NCBI GenBank assembly: GCA_002049455.2
Contig: KV919030.1
Coordinates: forward strand, 1 to 64,000
Origin: Porphyra umbilicalis
Taxonomy: Eukaryota; Rhodophyta; Bangiophyceae; Bangiales; Bangiaceae
Length of the DNA stretch: 64,000 bases
Reading direction: 5' to 3'
Shown here: one piece after another, positions 11,867 to 21,835 of the stretch
Layout of the letters: each line of letters begins with the position of its first letter
Position numbering within the stretch: position 1 is the stretch's first letter
Position numbers and translations under genes: made by a program
Notes under the pieces: model-generated
What the model was told of the DNA's origin: nothing
Database searches by the model: none
The model's input: only the letters and a program-made list of their open reading frames with translations

Positions 11867-11990
11867 TTGTGTTTTCTGCATCGAAAGCCGATCGTTCTCG
11901 CCCGATGCGCATCAACGCATCGGATACCGATTTCGATGCAGTCACCGATGCGCATCGAAGGTTCGATCCTGGCCATCGTTCCGATGCATG
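11867..11990. repeat. Palindrome-bearing dispersed element (CGATGCGCATCG), copy 1
   Basis: A stretch of lower GC content with the motif CGATGCGCATC at 11903-11913 and the exact 12-bp palindrome CGATGCGCATCG at 11946-11957, plus several GCATCG/CGATGC half-sites. The same palindrome and neighbouring words (GCATCGAAA, CGATTTC) recur at about 25060-25210. It lies about 250-370 bp upstream of the sirtuin start, so it is either a regulatory cluster or a diverged small repeat. Confidence 0.5.
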
Positions 11991-12329
11991 ATGACAGGCG
12001 ACCGCCGATGCGGGAGACAGGGGCCCCGCCTGAACGCAGGGGGTTTAGGGGGGCTAGAGGTCTTCGGAGGACCTTCTCAGAGGGGTGAGGTGAAACCCAC
12101 TCCGACCCCGGATTTCTACTGACCAATTCGCTGGCCAGCCGTCACTACGTGAGACTGGCGCTCACGTCGTGTGGCACTGACGGCTCAGCGCCGCGGCACC
12201 TGTGCGTCGGGCCTGCCGCCCGCGGCCTGGGCTGCCTCGGGTGGGGGCCCGCCTGGGACTTGGCCGTGAAAACGCCGCAGGTCCGTCCCGTGGTGCACCG
12301 GCCGCAACGGCGCCGTTGCCGGCTGCCAC

Positions 12330-13570
12330 GAGCGCCCTTCTCGCCAACAGCGGCGCGCTGGCCGGCCGCCGCACCGCCCACCGCCCCGCCACGCCAAGAG
12401 CGAGGCGCTTGCCGGCCGCCCCGCCGCCTGTCCCCCCGTCACCTGCAGCGGAGCCCCGGCGGGGAGCGACGCGCGCCCCCCGACGCCAAGAGCGGGGCGT
12501 TAGCCGGCCGCGGCGCCACCCGCCCCCGCACGCCAAGAGCGGCGCGCTGGCCGGCCGCGCCGCCGCTCGCCCCCCCACGCCATGAGCCGGGCGCTGGCCG
12601 TCTGCGGCGCCGCCCGCCCCCACACCCCACGAGCGGGGTGCTGGCCGTCTGCGGCGCCGCCCGCCCCCGCACGCCTAGAGCGGGGCGCTGGCCGTCTGCG
12701 GCGCCGCCCGCCCCCGCACGCCAAGAGCGGGGCGCTGGCCGTCCGTGGCGCCGCCCGGCCCCCAACGCCAAGAGCGACGCAACTGGCGGCCGCGGCGCCG
12801 CCCGCCCCCGCACGCCAAGAGTGGGGCGCTGGCGGTCTGCGGCGCCGCCCGCCCCCCCACGCGAAGAGCGACGCAACTGGCGGCCGCGGCGCCGCCCGCC
12901 CCCGCACGCCAAGAGTGGGGCGCTGGCCGTATGCGACGCCGCCCGCCCCTGCACGCCAAGAGCGGGGCGCCGCCCGCCCCCCCACGCCAAGAGCGGGGCG
13001 GTGGCCGTCTGCGGCGCCGCCCGCCCCCCCACGCCAAGAGCGACGCAACTGACGGCCGCCGCGCCGCCCGCCCCCGCACGCCAAGAGCGAGGCGCTGGCC
13101 GTCTGCGACGCCGCCCGCCCCTCCACGCCAAGAGCGGGGCGCTGGCCGTCTGCGGCGCCGCTCGCCCACCCACGCCAAGAGCGGGGCGCCGCCCGCCCCC
13201 CCACGCCAAGAGCGGGGCGCTGGCCGTCTGCGGCGCCGCCCGCCCCCCCACGCCAAGAGCAACGCAACGGGCGGCCGCGGCGCCGCCCTCCATCGCACGC
13301 CAGGAGCACCGCTCTGGCCGGCCGCGGCGCTGCCGCTCGTCGACGCCCGAGTCCGACCTCCCCCCCGTCACCAGCGGCGGAGCGCCCGCGGGGAGGGGCG
13401 CCGCCCACCTCCCCACGCCAAGAGCGCGGCGCTGGCAGACTGCGGCGCCGCCCGCACCGCACCACCCGCCAGGCCAACAGCTCCGCGCAGGCCGGCCGCG
13501 GCGCCGCCGCTCGTTCGCGCCCGCTGCTGACCTCCACCTGCTCACCAGCAGCGGCGCGCTGGCCGGCCGC
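12330..13570. repeat. 47-bp GC-rich minisatellite array
   Basis: About 20-25 imperfect units of roughly 47 bp built on GCCCGCCCCCGCACGCCAAG and AGCGGGGCGCTGGCCGTCTG. Units are most regular from 12600 to 13300 and decay at both edges. All frames on both strands are open through much of it because the unit has no stop codon. Since 47 is not a multiple of three, any translation rotates through three peptides. I therefore treat it as non-coding satellite DNA. Confidence 0.85.
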
Positions 13571-13695
13571 GTCCGTGAGTTATGGCGGGGTGGCGGGACT
13601 TTGTTTGGGCGGGGAGCATGCATAGTCGGTGGTATGACATTAAAGCTAACGCGAAGCGCATTCTGATGCGAAGAAGGTGGTAAAGACGAGAGAGT

Positions 13696-16600
13696 TTATG
13701 GCCAAGGGAAAAAGACATTGACATGGAAACGTGCCGAGCGGCGGTTTGCCGCATTGTCCCGTATGGTACGCGGTGTTGCAGCGACACCGTGAGACTGCGT
13801 GACCTGGTCAAAGTCCCGCACAATGTGCTCTAGGCGCAGTACAGACGAAAAGGGAACAGAGCGCAGAGAAGGCCAGTCCGCCCCCGGCTCCATAGACCAG
13901 CACAAGCGAGTACAGCCAGCTCCCACGAGCGGGCACCCTGGCGTTGACTCGCAAATGCGCATCTCAGACACAACCACCTCCTCCCGCACCTTCCCCCCCA
14001 CCGCGCGGATAATGGCTCGTGCCATGCCGTACCGCACCACCGCAGAGCCGTCGTCGGACAGCCTAAAGGCCACCCCGTCGTACCAGGGCAACCCTCGGTA
14101 CATGGGGGTCGCCCGCAGGTGTTGCAACGGATGGCCCCCCGCGCAGCACGACATGCGGGGGGGCAAAGGTCAAGGAGTTGGAAACGTGCACGAGCGTGCC
14201 GCCCGACGGCACGCCGAGCGCGTCTGCGACGCTGACGAGGCCACGCCGCTCCGCTAGTTGATCGACCGCGACGGCGGCGGCTCGACGAGGAATGGCGGGC
14301 CGTTGCGCATTGCCCAAAGCAGAGCCAACCGCACAACGCACCCCCGCGAGAGGCGGGTTACTGCATCCGTCAGGCGCCGCATCGCCCCCGACGAGCGCGC
14401 CGTCGCCCGCGTCACGAGTGCCCGCATCCTCAAACCAGTCGTCAAACTGGGCCGCCTCCTTGGCGAGACGCGCCCGAATCTCCAGGGAGCCCTGTCCCAC
14501 CCGCAGCATCTGCGTTCTGAACGCGTCATCATTGCCGCTGGTTCTGTTGTACCGCCGCTTGTCCTGCCCGTGCAGCGCCTCGTTGCTGCCCGTGTCCCCA
14601 TTGGTGAGCGCACCGTGCTCCTTGATGGCCTCGACAACATGCGCCAGCAGCTTGTGCACCTTGGTGCTGAACCACTCGCCCAGGATGGGCACCATGTAGC
14701 CCAGCACGAACTCTTTGGCCAGCGCACCGACCTCCTCCGCCCCCGCCACTGTCATGGGCGCCCGGCAGTGATGGTGCCTCGTCAGGCGCGCCAGCAGCTG
14801 CGCGTACTTGACGAAGAGGGTCGTGACAGCCACGTGGTAGGGCATGTCGCCAAACGCGGCCTTGTAGGAGGCCTCGTCAAAGTCGAGCACCTGCTTGGCG
14901 CGCTTGCCCCTTGCGGCCTGCCCCCCGAGCGTGGGGGCGGCAGCGGCAGCACGAGTGGCACTTGTGTCGCTGTCGCCGCTGGAGTCGCTCGCACAGCTGG
15001 CGCCGCTCGCCTCGCTTGCAGCGCTGCCCGTGTCGGAGACGTTGGTCCAGGACTCGGCGGCGGTACCCTCGTCCGCCACGTCAATTTCCGCCATCAGGGA
15101 GGCCAGGACGTCATCCAGCTCGGCGTCGGCGTCCGCGGCGCTGCTGTCGGCGTCCGCGACGGTGTCCGCCGCGTTGGTGCTTTGGGCAGGCTGCACGGGC
15201 GGCGGCGCGGGCGCCACCGCCGCGGGCTTGCGCAGCCGCTGGGCCTTGGCCATCGATGTTGACCTGGAGGCGTTGTTGCCCTTGGCCTTCTTCTTCGGCG
15301 GCGGCCGCCGGGTACTTCCCGGGGAGAAGAGCCCCAACACGATGAACATCATAAACCACACGCCACCTCGCTGCTGCTCGCCTGTGAAGGTGGCCTGCTT
15401 TTCGTCAGGGGCTACCAGGTACCTGCGGTTGCCTTCAACTGGCGGCCAATAGAAAAAGATGAAGGAGCAATGAAGAGCCAGTCGTTCACTTAGTCCCTGC
15501 GCCAGAGCCCATGGACTATGAGCAGAATTGCCGAGAGGAGCAGAAGGGCAACCACAGCAAGCGCACCACACCTGCATCAGAGAAAAAGACACAAGCCAGA
15601 ACATACCCAGGCGGGACAAAGGATGCCAGACTGCGACGACCGAGGAGGTCGATGCGCATGTTACCGGCACGAAGGGTTGCGCTCTCGTCCCGGTACTTCG
15701 GGTAGAACTTGGCGCACACGCGGGGAAAAAGGAGGACAAGGCGATGGCACAGCATGCGAGTTACGCCAAGGTCAAGGATCTGCGTGAGGTTGGGGGGGCC
15801 AGTGTCACATGCAAACGGAGCTGCAGTACCAGCGCGCAGAGAACAAACGTGTCAGCTCACTGAGGCAATGAGGCACTCAATGGCGACCACCCGACCAAAA
15901 TAACAGACAGATTGGAGACGGAGAACGTACGTGGAGTGGGTCAAAAGCAATCATCTTGTAGAGATAGTGGGGCGCGGTGGTCAGCCCACCCAAACAGGCC
16001 AATGCCGGGATGAAGGCGTTGATGCTGCGTTGCGACTCGAGGTAGATGCGTCGCGGGCGCTTTTTGTTGATCAGCCTCAGCGTGTTGGCCTCGGTTTGGT
16101 CCTCGAGAGAGTCGATGACGACGCGGGGCACCCCCTCGCACCCCTTGACCGTGCACGCATGTTTTGCGAGCACGTCACAGTTGGAGCACGGGTGGCCACA
16201 GTTGCCCGCCTTCAGGCACAGCACCGACCGCTCCTCCGGGCGGTCACACGCGTAAAGCAGGATTCGGAAGAACGCCATGCACATGCCGCCGATGTTCTCG
16301 TCCAGCTTCACGCCCTGGTGGCTCGACTTGATGGCGTCGCGGAACGCCAGATACAGCGTCCTCTGCAACACACCCCAGCGGCGGCCTTTGGCCTTCTCCT
16401 GTGCTCCCTGCTCCTTGCGGTTGTGCACGTACGGTACGTACGCAATCGTATGCCACTGCACCACCCCCATGACGTCGTTGACCACGCGAATTCGCACAGG
16501 GTACAGGTAGTGGGCTGCCAAAGTGGGATGAATACAGACAACAAGAAAGTTCCCAACAGGGAACAGGAGTCGTCAGTGTCCGCAGTCTCGATGGGACCTA

Positions 16601-19344
16601 GAAGCTTAGCACGACGAGTCAGAGCACCCGTGAAAGCACGAGGCCAAGGTGCACACACAGGCATAGAACGGAAAGAGAACCAAGCAAACACGTACAGGCT
16701 AGGCACGACCGAAAAATATGAGCATCAGAAACGTACCACCCGACCACGAAAGCAGCGTCGCGTCGCTGTAGACGTAGATGCCGAGCACGAAACCAATTCC
16801 TGGGGCGATGCAGTCGATAGCGTCTTGGTGGGATTTGAAGGCTTCGCCATCGATGGGATGTTCACGCCTGTCCCCCACCTCCGCGGCGTTGCGGCGTAGC
16901 TGCACCTTGCCCGCGTCACGAAGCACTCCCAGCGCGACGTCCATCGCCGAGCGGAAGAATGCCACGTACTTGACCCCCCCCTGCGTCAAGACGCACCTCT
17001 TCCAGCCGGCCTTCAGCACAGCATCGTCAAGGTCGTCCCTCAACGCATTCTTCAACGCGTTGGCAGTCCTGAAGGCACGCGTGATGAACGGGAGCTCCGG
17101 CAACTTGCCCGTCGCCTTGGTTGTTCTGGCCTTCAAGCCGCACGCGCCCAACGCCGGCGCGGCGGCGTCGGCGACGGAGCTGCCCATTGGCGGCGACTGT
17201 GTGGGCGACAAGCCACCTCCCGTCGCGGACGCTGCGTCCACAGTCGCCCTGTCCGCCGCGAGAGACGCGTTGGCGCTCATACTCCCCCCACCCGCCGACT
17301 CAACGTCGGTCGACCCGCCCACCGCCGACGACGCATTAGCGCTTGAGCCCCCCACCCTTGCCGACGCGGTGGCACTGGAGCCGCCCACCGCCGCCGTCGC
17401 GTTGGCGGTTGAGTTGCCCGGACTTGCCGACGCGGTGGCTGTGGAGCGGCCCACCGCCGCCGTCGCGTTGGCGATTGAGTTCCCCGGACTTGCCGACGCT
17501 GCGGCGGTCAACCCGCCCACGGCCGCCGACGCGTCGGCGCTCGAGCTACCCGCCGTTGGCAACACGGCGGCAGTCGAGCCGCCCGCGGCCGCCGACGCGT
17601 TGGCGCTCGAGTTGCCCGCCGTTGGAAGTACGGCGGCGGTCGAGCCATCCGCGGCCGCTGACGCGTTGGCGCTCGAGCACCCGTCCCTTGCTGACGCGGC
17701 GGCGGTGGAGCCGTCCACCGCCGCCGACACTTCGGCCCTCGAGCTGCCGACCGTTGGCAACACGGTGGCGGTCGAGCCTTCGACGGCCGCCGACGCGTTG
17801 ACGCTCGAGCACAATGCCCTGGCTGACGCGGCGGCGGTCGAGCCGCCCACCGCCGTCGACGCGTCTGCGGTCGAGCTGCCCACCCTGGAAAACGCGGTCG
17901 CAGTGGAGCCGCCCACCGCCGCCGTCGCGTTCGCCGTCGACTCCACCGCACATGCCGACGCCGCGGCGGTCGACCCGCCCACCGCCGCCGACACTTGCGC
18001 GCTCGAGTTGCCCGCCGTTGGCAACACGGCGGCCGTCGAGCCGTCCGCGGCCTGCGTGGCGGTGGCTCTCGAGCACCCCGCTCTTGCTGGCGCGGCGGCG
18101 GTCGACCCGCCCACCACCGCCGACGCGTCCGCGCTCGAGCTGCCCGCCGTTGGAAACACGGCGGCGGTCGAGCCGCCCGCGGCCGCCGACGCGTTGGCGC
18201 TCGAGCTGCCCGCATTTGCCGACGCGTTGGCAGTGGAGCCGCCCACGGCCGTGGATGCGTTGGCACTCGACCCCGCCGCGCGTGCCGATGCGGCGGCGGT
18301 CGACGCGCCCACCGCCGCCGACCCGTTGGCGCTCGGGCTGCCTGCCCTTGCCGACACGGTCGCGGTGGAGCCGCCCACCGCCGCCGTCGCGTTAGCCGTC
18401 GACTCCACCGCATGTGCCGACGCCGCGGCGGTCGACCCGTCCACCGGCGCCGACGCGTTGGCGCCCAAGCTGCCCAACGAGTCACCCCCCGACCCGCCCG
18501 CCGCCGTCCGTGAGGTAGCGGCCGCCTCGTACGCGGTGACGATAGCCTTGTCATACCTCTCAAAAAATTGGAATAGCTTGGTTTGATCGGCCAAAGACGC
18601 GCCCGATCCCCCAATCTCCTGCATGAGGATCTGGAAGTCTTTCAGGATGGGGGTGTCGAACTGGCCGGGCTTGGCGTTGGGTCTTCTTGAGACTGCGGGC
18701 TCGCAGCTGCGGGCATCTCCAACGCGCTCGTACGTTGCCTGCGCCTCTGTGGCCACAGAAGAGCGGCCGAGTGCATCGGGCTCCAGCACAGGCTCCCTCC
18801 CCGCTGCACCCCGCGGTGGCCTCGCGGCAGAGTTGCCCGTCCGAGCCGCCAAGGCCGCCGCCTGCGCGGCCTGCTTGGCTTGTGCTGCCGCATACTCCGC
18901 CAGTACGAGTGCCCGAGATGGGTCGTCCGCGGCGGCACGAAGCGAGCCGAAGAGGCTTCCGCCTGCTTCCTCGCCGGCGGGAGGGGGGGAGGCTGCCACA
19001 GGGACCGCGTCGGGTACGGGCGGCACAAGAGGCGGAATCGGTGGGACGGGCTGCACAGCCGGGTCGGGCCCCACCTGCCGCGGGGGCAGCCGTCGGTTGA
19101 CGTTGCGCGGCAGGTGGGGGTGCTTCTTCATGACGTGCCACCGCATGCCGATGGCCGACTTCACGACGCCGCAAATCGAGCACGAGGTGGGTGCATAAAA
19201 AGGCCTCATGCCGCCGGCAGTCGGCGCGCGGCGGCGCCACATCAGCTGCAGGCCCCGCGTCAGCGCGAAGATGCCGCGCGCTCGGACCGCGGAGACGGTG
19301 CCCGTCGCCGTTGCCGCGTCCTTAACAAATAGGGAGCGCTGCAC
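13696..19344 (-). CDS. CACTA/tnp2-like DDE transposase gene, four exons
   Basis: Exons on the minus strand: 19344 (or ATG at 19209)-16737, 16514-15931, 15779-15607 and 15422-13696. Donors are GTACGT, GTACGT and GTATGT, acceptors are CAG, and the phases match at all three junctions. Exon 1 encodes a C2H2 finger (CSICG then HVMKKH), a long Ala/Ser/Thr repeat and the start of the catalytic core (YVYSDATLLSWSG). Exon 2 gives the YPVRIRVVND and IAYVPYV segment, a CGHPCSNC Cys cluster and AFDPLH. Exon 3 reads ILDLGVTRMLCHR. Exon 4 has an acidic linker and the HKLLAHVVEAIKEHG / EALHG module. The IAYVP and DPLH landmarks are those of CACTA (En/Spm) and Plavaka-type tnp2 transposases. One frameshift near 14156-14163, in a G run, separates the last 150 residues. 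The frame also extends 5' of 19344 through a single TAG at 19450-19452. Confidence 0.72.
17230..18480 (-). repeat. 60-bp coding minisatellite in transposase exon 1
   Basis: About 20 tandem units of about 60 bp (20 codons) encode Ala/Ser/Thr-rich peptides of the type ANASAAVGGSTAAVLPTAGS. Copies differ by point changes and occasional swapped blocks, and no unit shifts the frame. The period is a multiple of three, unlike the neighbouring non-coding satellites, which supports real translation. It forms a low-complexity spacer between the zinc finger and the catalytic core. Confidence 0.85.
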
Positions 19345-19361
19345 GACAGCGGACGACCCGT

Positions 19362-19900
19362 CAGCGGTCGTCGGCGTGGTAGACAGCCGGAGAGAGCACC
19401 ACGCGACGGGGCACGACGCTGCGGCGGTCGACGGCGAGGCGGAGCACCGCTAGACGGCGCACGACGCTACGGCGGTCGACAGCGTGGCTGGCGGCGGCGG
19501 GAAGCACCCCGAGACCGCGGGCGACGCGGCGGCGGTCGTTGGCGTGGTGGACAGCGAGGGGGTGCACCGCCAGTCGGCGAACGACGCGGTGGCGGTCGTC
19601 GGCGTGGCGCGCGGCGAGGAGAGGCGCCGTAGGGCGGCCGACGACGCGGCGGCTGTTGTCCGTGAGGCCAACAGCGAGGGGCAGAGCCGTAAAACGGCAG
19701 ACGTCGCGTCGGTGGTCGTCGGCGTAGCCAGTGGCGGCGGGGAGCACCCCGCGACGGTGGAAGACGCGACAGTGGTCGCTTGCGTGGCCGACGGCGGCGG
19801 GGAGCACCCCCCAACGGCGGACGACGCCGCGGCGGTCGTTGACGTGGCCGAAGGCGAGGGGGAGCGACGTCCCACGGCGCGCGACGCGGCGGCGATTGTC
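19362..19900. repeat. 60-bp tandem repeat upstream of the transposase exon
   Basis: About nine units of 60 bp with the core GACGACGCGGCGGCGGTCGT. On the minus strand they are in frame with the transposase exon 1 and encode peptides such as AAASSAVGGCSPPPSATPTT. The same 60-bp periodicity occurs inside that exon. The only interruption is TAG at 19450-19452 (minus). The first exon may therefore originally have started further upstream. Both strands are open. Confidence 0.7.
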
Positions 19901-21682
19901 TCAAGGCAGTTCAGCCCCACGAGGGGCGCGTCTGGCCCACTCCAGGGGAGCCGCTGTCTGGACACGAGAGAGAGTGAATGGCCACAGAGCAGGCAGTGTC
20001 GGGACCCACAAGAACACAGACCGCGCATGACCACACGAACAAAGAAGGCAAACACCGCAGCCGTCAGCCGTCTGCTCGGGTCCGGGTGCATCGCCAAGGA
20101 GAGATGAGAAACCGGCGAACAACAGCACACGTCAGGCCAGACTTCCAGAAGCCGAATCCCCACGTACAACCCTGTCAGACACAAGACGGCCGATTGGCGT
20201 CGATGCGTGGCCGAGTGGTAGAGACACAGAGGACTGGTGTCCTGCGAGAACGTACTTGACTGCGGCTGCCACGTCAAGACGGCGTGGGGGGGCGACGAAC
20301 CGTAGGAGCACGGACACCAAAGAGGCGAGGACTGCAACCAGGAAAACGAAGCAGCCGCACCTCAGTGAGTGGTGGACGGCGGCCGCCGAGGGCGGCCAAT
20401 GGCGGCCGATGGCGGACGATGGGCGACCGATACCCAAAAATACGGAGGCAGAACAGGCGGCACTGGCAGGGACGCTCTAACCGCCGTGGCCAGGACGTGG
20501 CGGGGTAGCCGCGCGTCGCGCAAGCTTAGAAGAGGGGGACGACGTGTCGACCAGCGCACCTAGCACACGGCAGAAGGTCGGACCTCACCCAGAGACGACT
20601 GACCCATCAAATCCCTCGACCAGGGCACTTGCACTGTGCAAGCACAACGCAAGTCATTGCCGACCACTCGTTTCCTCGTGGCAGTTGTCAGCAAACAAGT
20701 GGGACAATGGTTGACATAGGAGCTCTGCAGCAAACCAACAGTCGATTCTTGTTGCTTCAATGGTTGACAGCTACTCTTCAAGTGCGTGGATGTGTAAGCA
20801 GTTTGAGTTCTTTGTACGATTATCTTTCAGTGTGGAGTTAATATGTACAATTCGGTTACTTGGCATTTCAACTCCCCTGGTTGCGAGCGACGCAGCTCAA
20901 GGCACCGCTCGTTGTCTTGGCAACGACCGTCGGCCGCTGCTCGGTGCTGCTTTGCCACCGCTGTGTCCCGTGCGACGCCGACGGCGCTGCGCCGTTGATT
21001 GTCGAGGACGGGGCTCGGACGGGAGCACTCTCCGACCGTGCACCGTCGCTGACACTCCCGCACAGGGGCCCGTTGCGGCCGATGCGGTGAGAGAAGTTCC
21101 CGACCGTTGCTCTTCATCAGCTCACGGTAACGGTCGGTACGCTTTGTGTCGCATATATGCCGATCACGGGGTCGCCCAATGCACTACTGCAGGGTGGTGG
21201 CTGACGCTGCTTTCAGTGATCGACGAGGTACGGGGGGGGGGGATCAGGGGTGGAGGGGGGGGATGGGGGCGGGGCTCTGTGTGCGCGCCATTAGCTGCGG
21301 ATCTGGCGCGTCGTCGTGAGTCGCCCGTTGTACGGACCGTCCTTGACGAGCCCATCAGTGTATGTTTTTCCCCGGCCTTCTGGGTTTTAGTCTTGTGTGC
21401 ACCACCCTTCCGTGCGGCCGCCGACTTGTCGGGCTGCCCGTGGACGCTGCGGCGTGCTACGGTCTGTGAGCCTGCGTCCAGCGAGCTCATGATCATGTTT
21501 TGGGCAAGGTACGTTTGCGTTGGAGTTGTCGAGGGGGAGCAAGGGGGGGTTGGCGTGCGTCCGGTGCTCTGCCGTGTCCGTTTTTGGCGTCATCTCGGGG
21601 GCAGGGTGCGTGGCTTTGTCGTTGTCGTGCGGCGGTGGGCGCCGTCGCCGGCGGATGCCAACGAATGCTGCGGCGGCAGCCC
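19901..21682. other. Intergenic region, no gene recognised
   Basis: The region is of mixed composition with no recognisable domain in any frame. Some sites resemble splice donors (for example CAAG followed by GTACGT near 21508) but nothing supports an exon. G runs at 21228-21262 make local frames unreliable. The right end holds the putative promoter of the gene starting at 21836. Confidence 0.35.
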
Positions 21683-21689
21683 TATAAAG
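21683..21689 (+). promoter_or_regulatory. TATA box candidate for the 21836 gene
   Basis: TATAAAG lies 147 bp upstream of the ATG at 21836 in otherwise GC-rich DNA. The interval to the ATG is C-rich and free of ATGs in the coding frame, as expected of a 5' untranslated leader. This is a positional inference only. Confidence 0.5.
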
Positions 21690-21835
21690 GAGCGGGCGGC
21701 CCGCCCATTCTCACGCACGACCTGGTGCTCACTCATCCGACCAACGCCCTTCCACGTGCTGCCGCCTGCCTCCCTCCCCCCCCCACATCAACACCGCACA
21801 CCCGCCCATCCCTGTCTTGACTGGTTCCTCAAAAA

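Noticed and set aside
12149-13666. 505-codon open frame as a protein gene
   Set aside because: It is produced by a 47-bp satellite that is open in all frames on both strands; no start context, domain or codon preference supports translation.
20205-20260. tRNA-like string GTGGCCGAGTGGT
   Set aside because: It resembles a D-arm start of a Leu/Ser tRNA, but there is no matching acceptor stem, anticodon arm or T-loop downstream.
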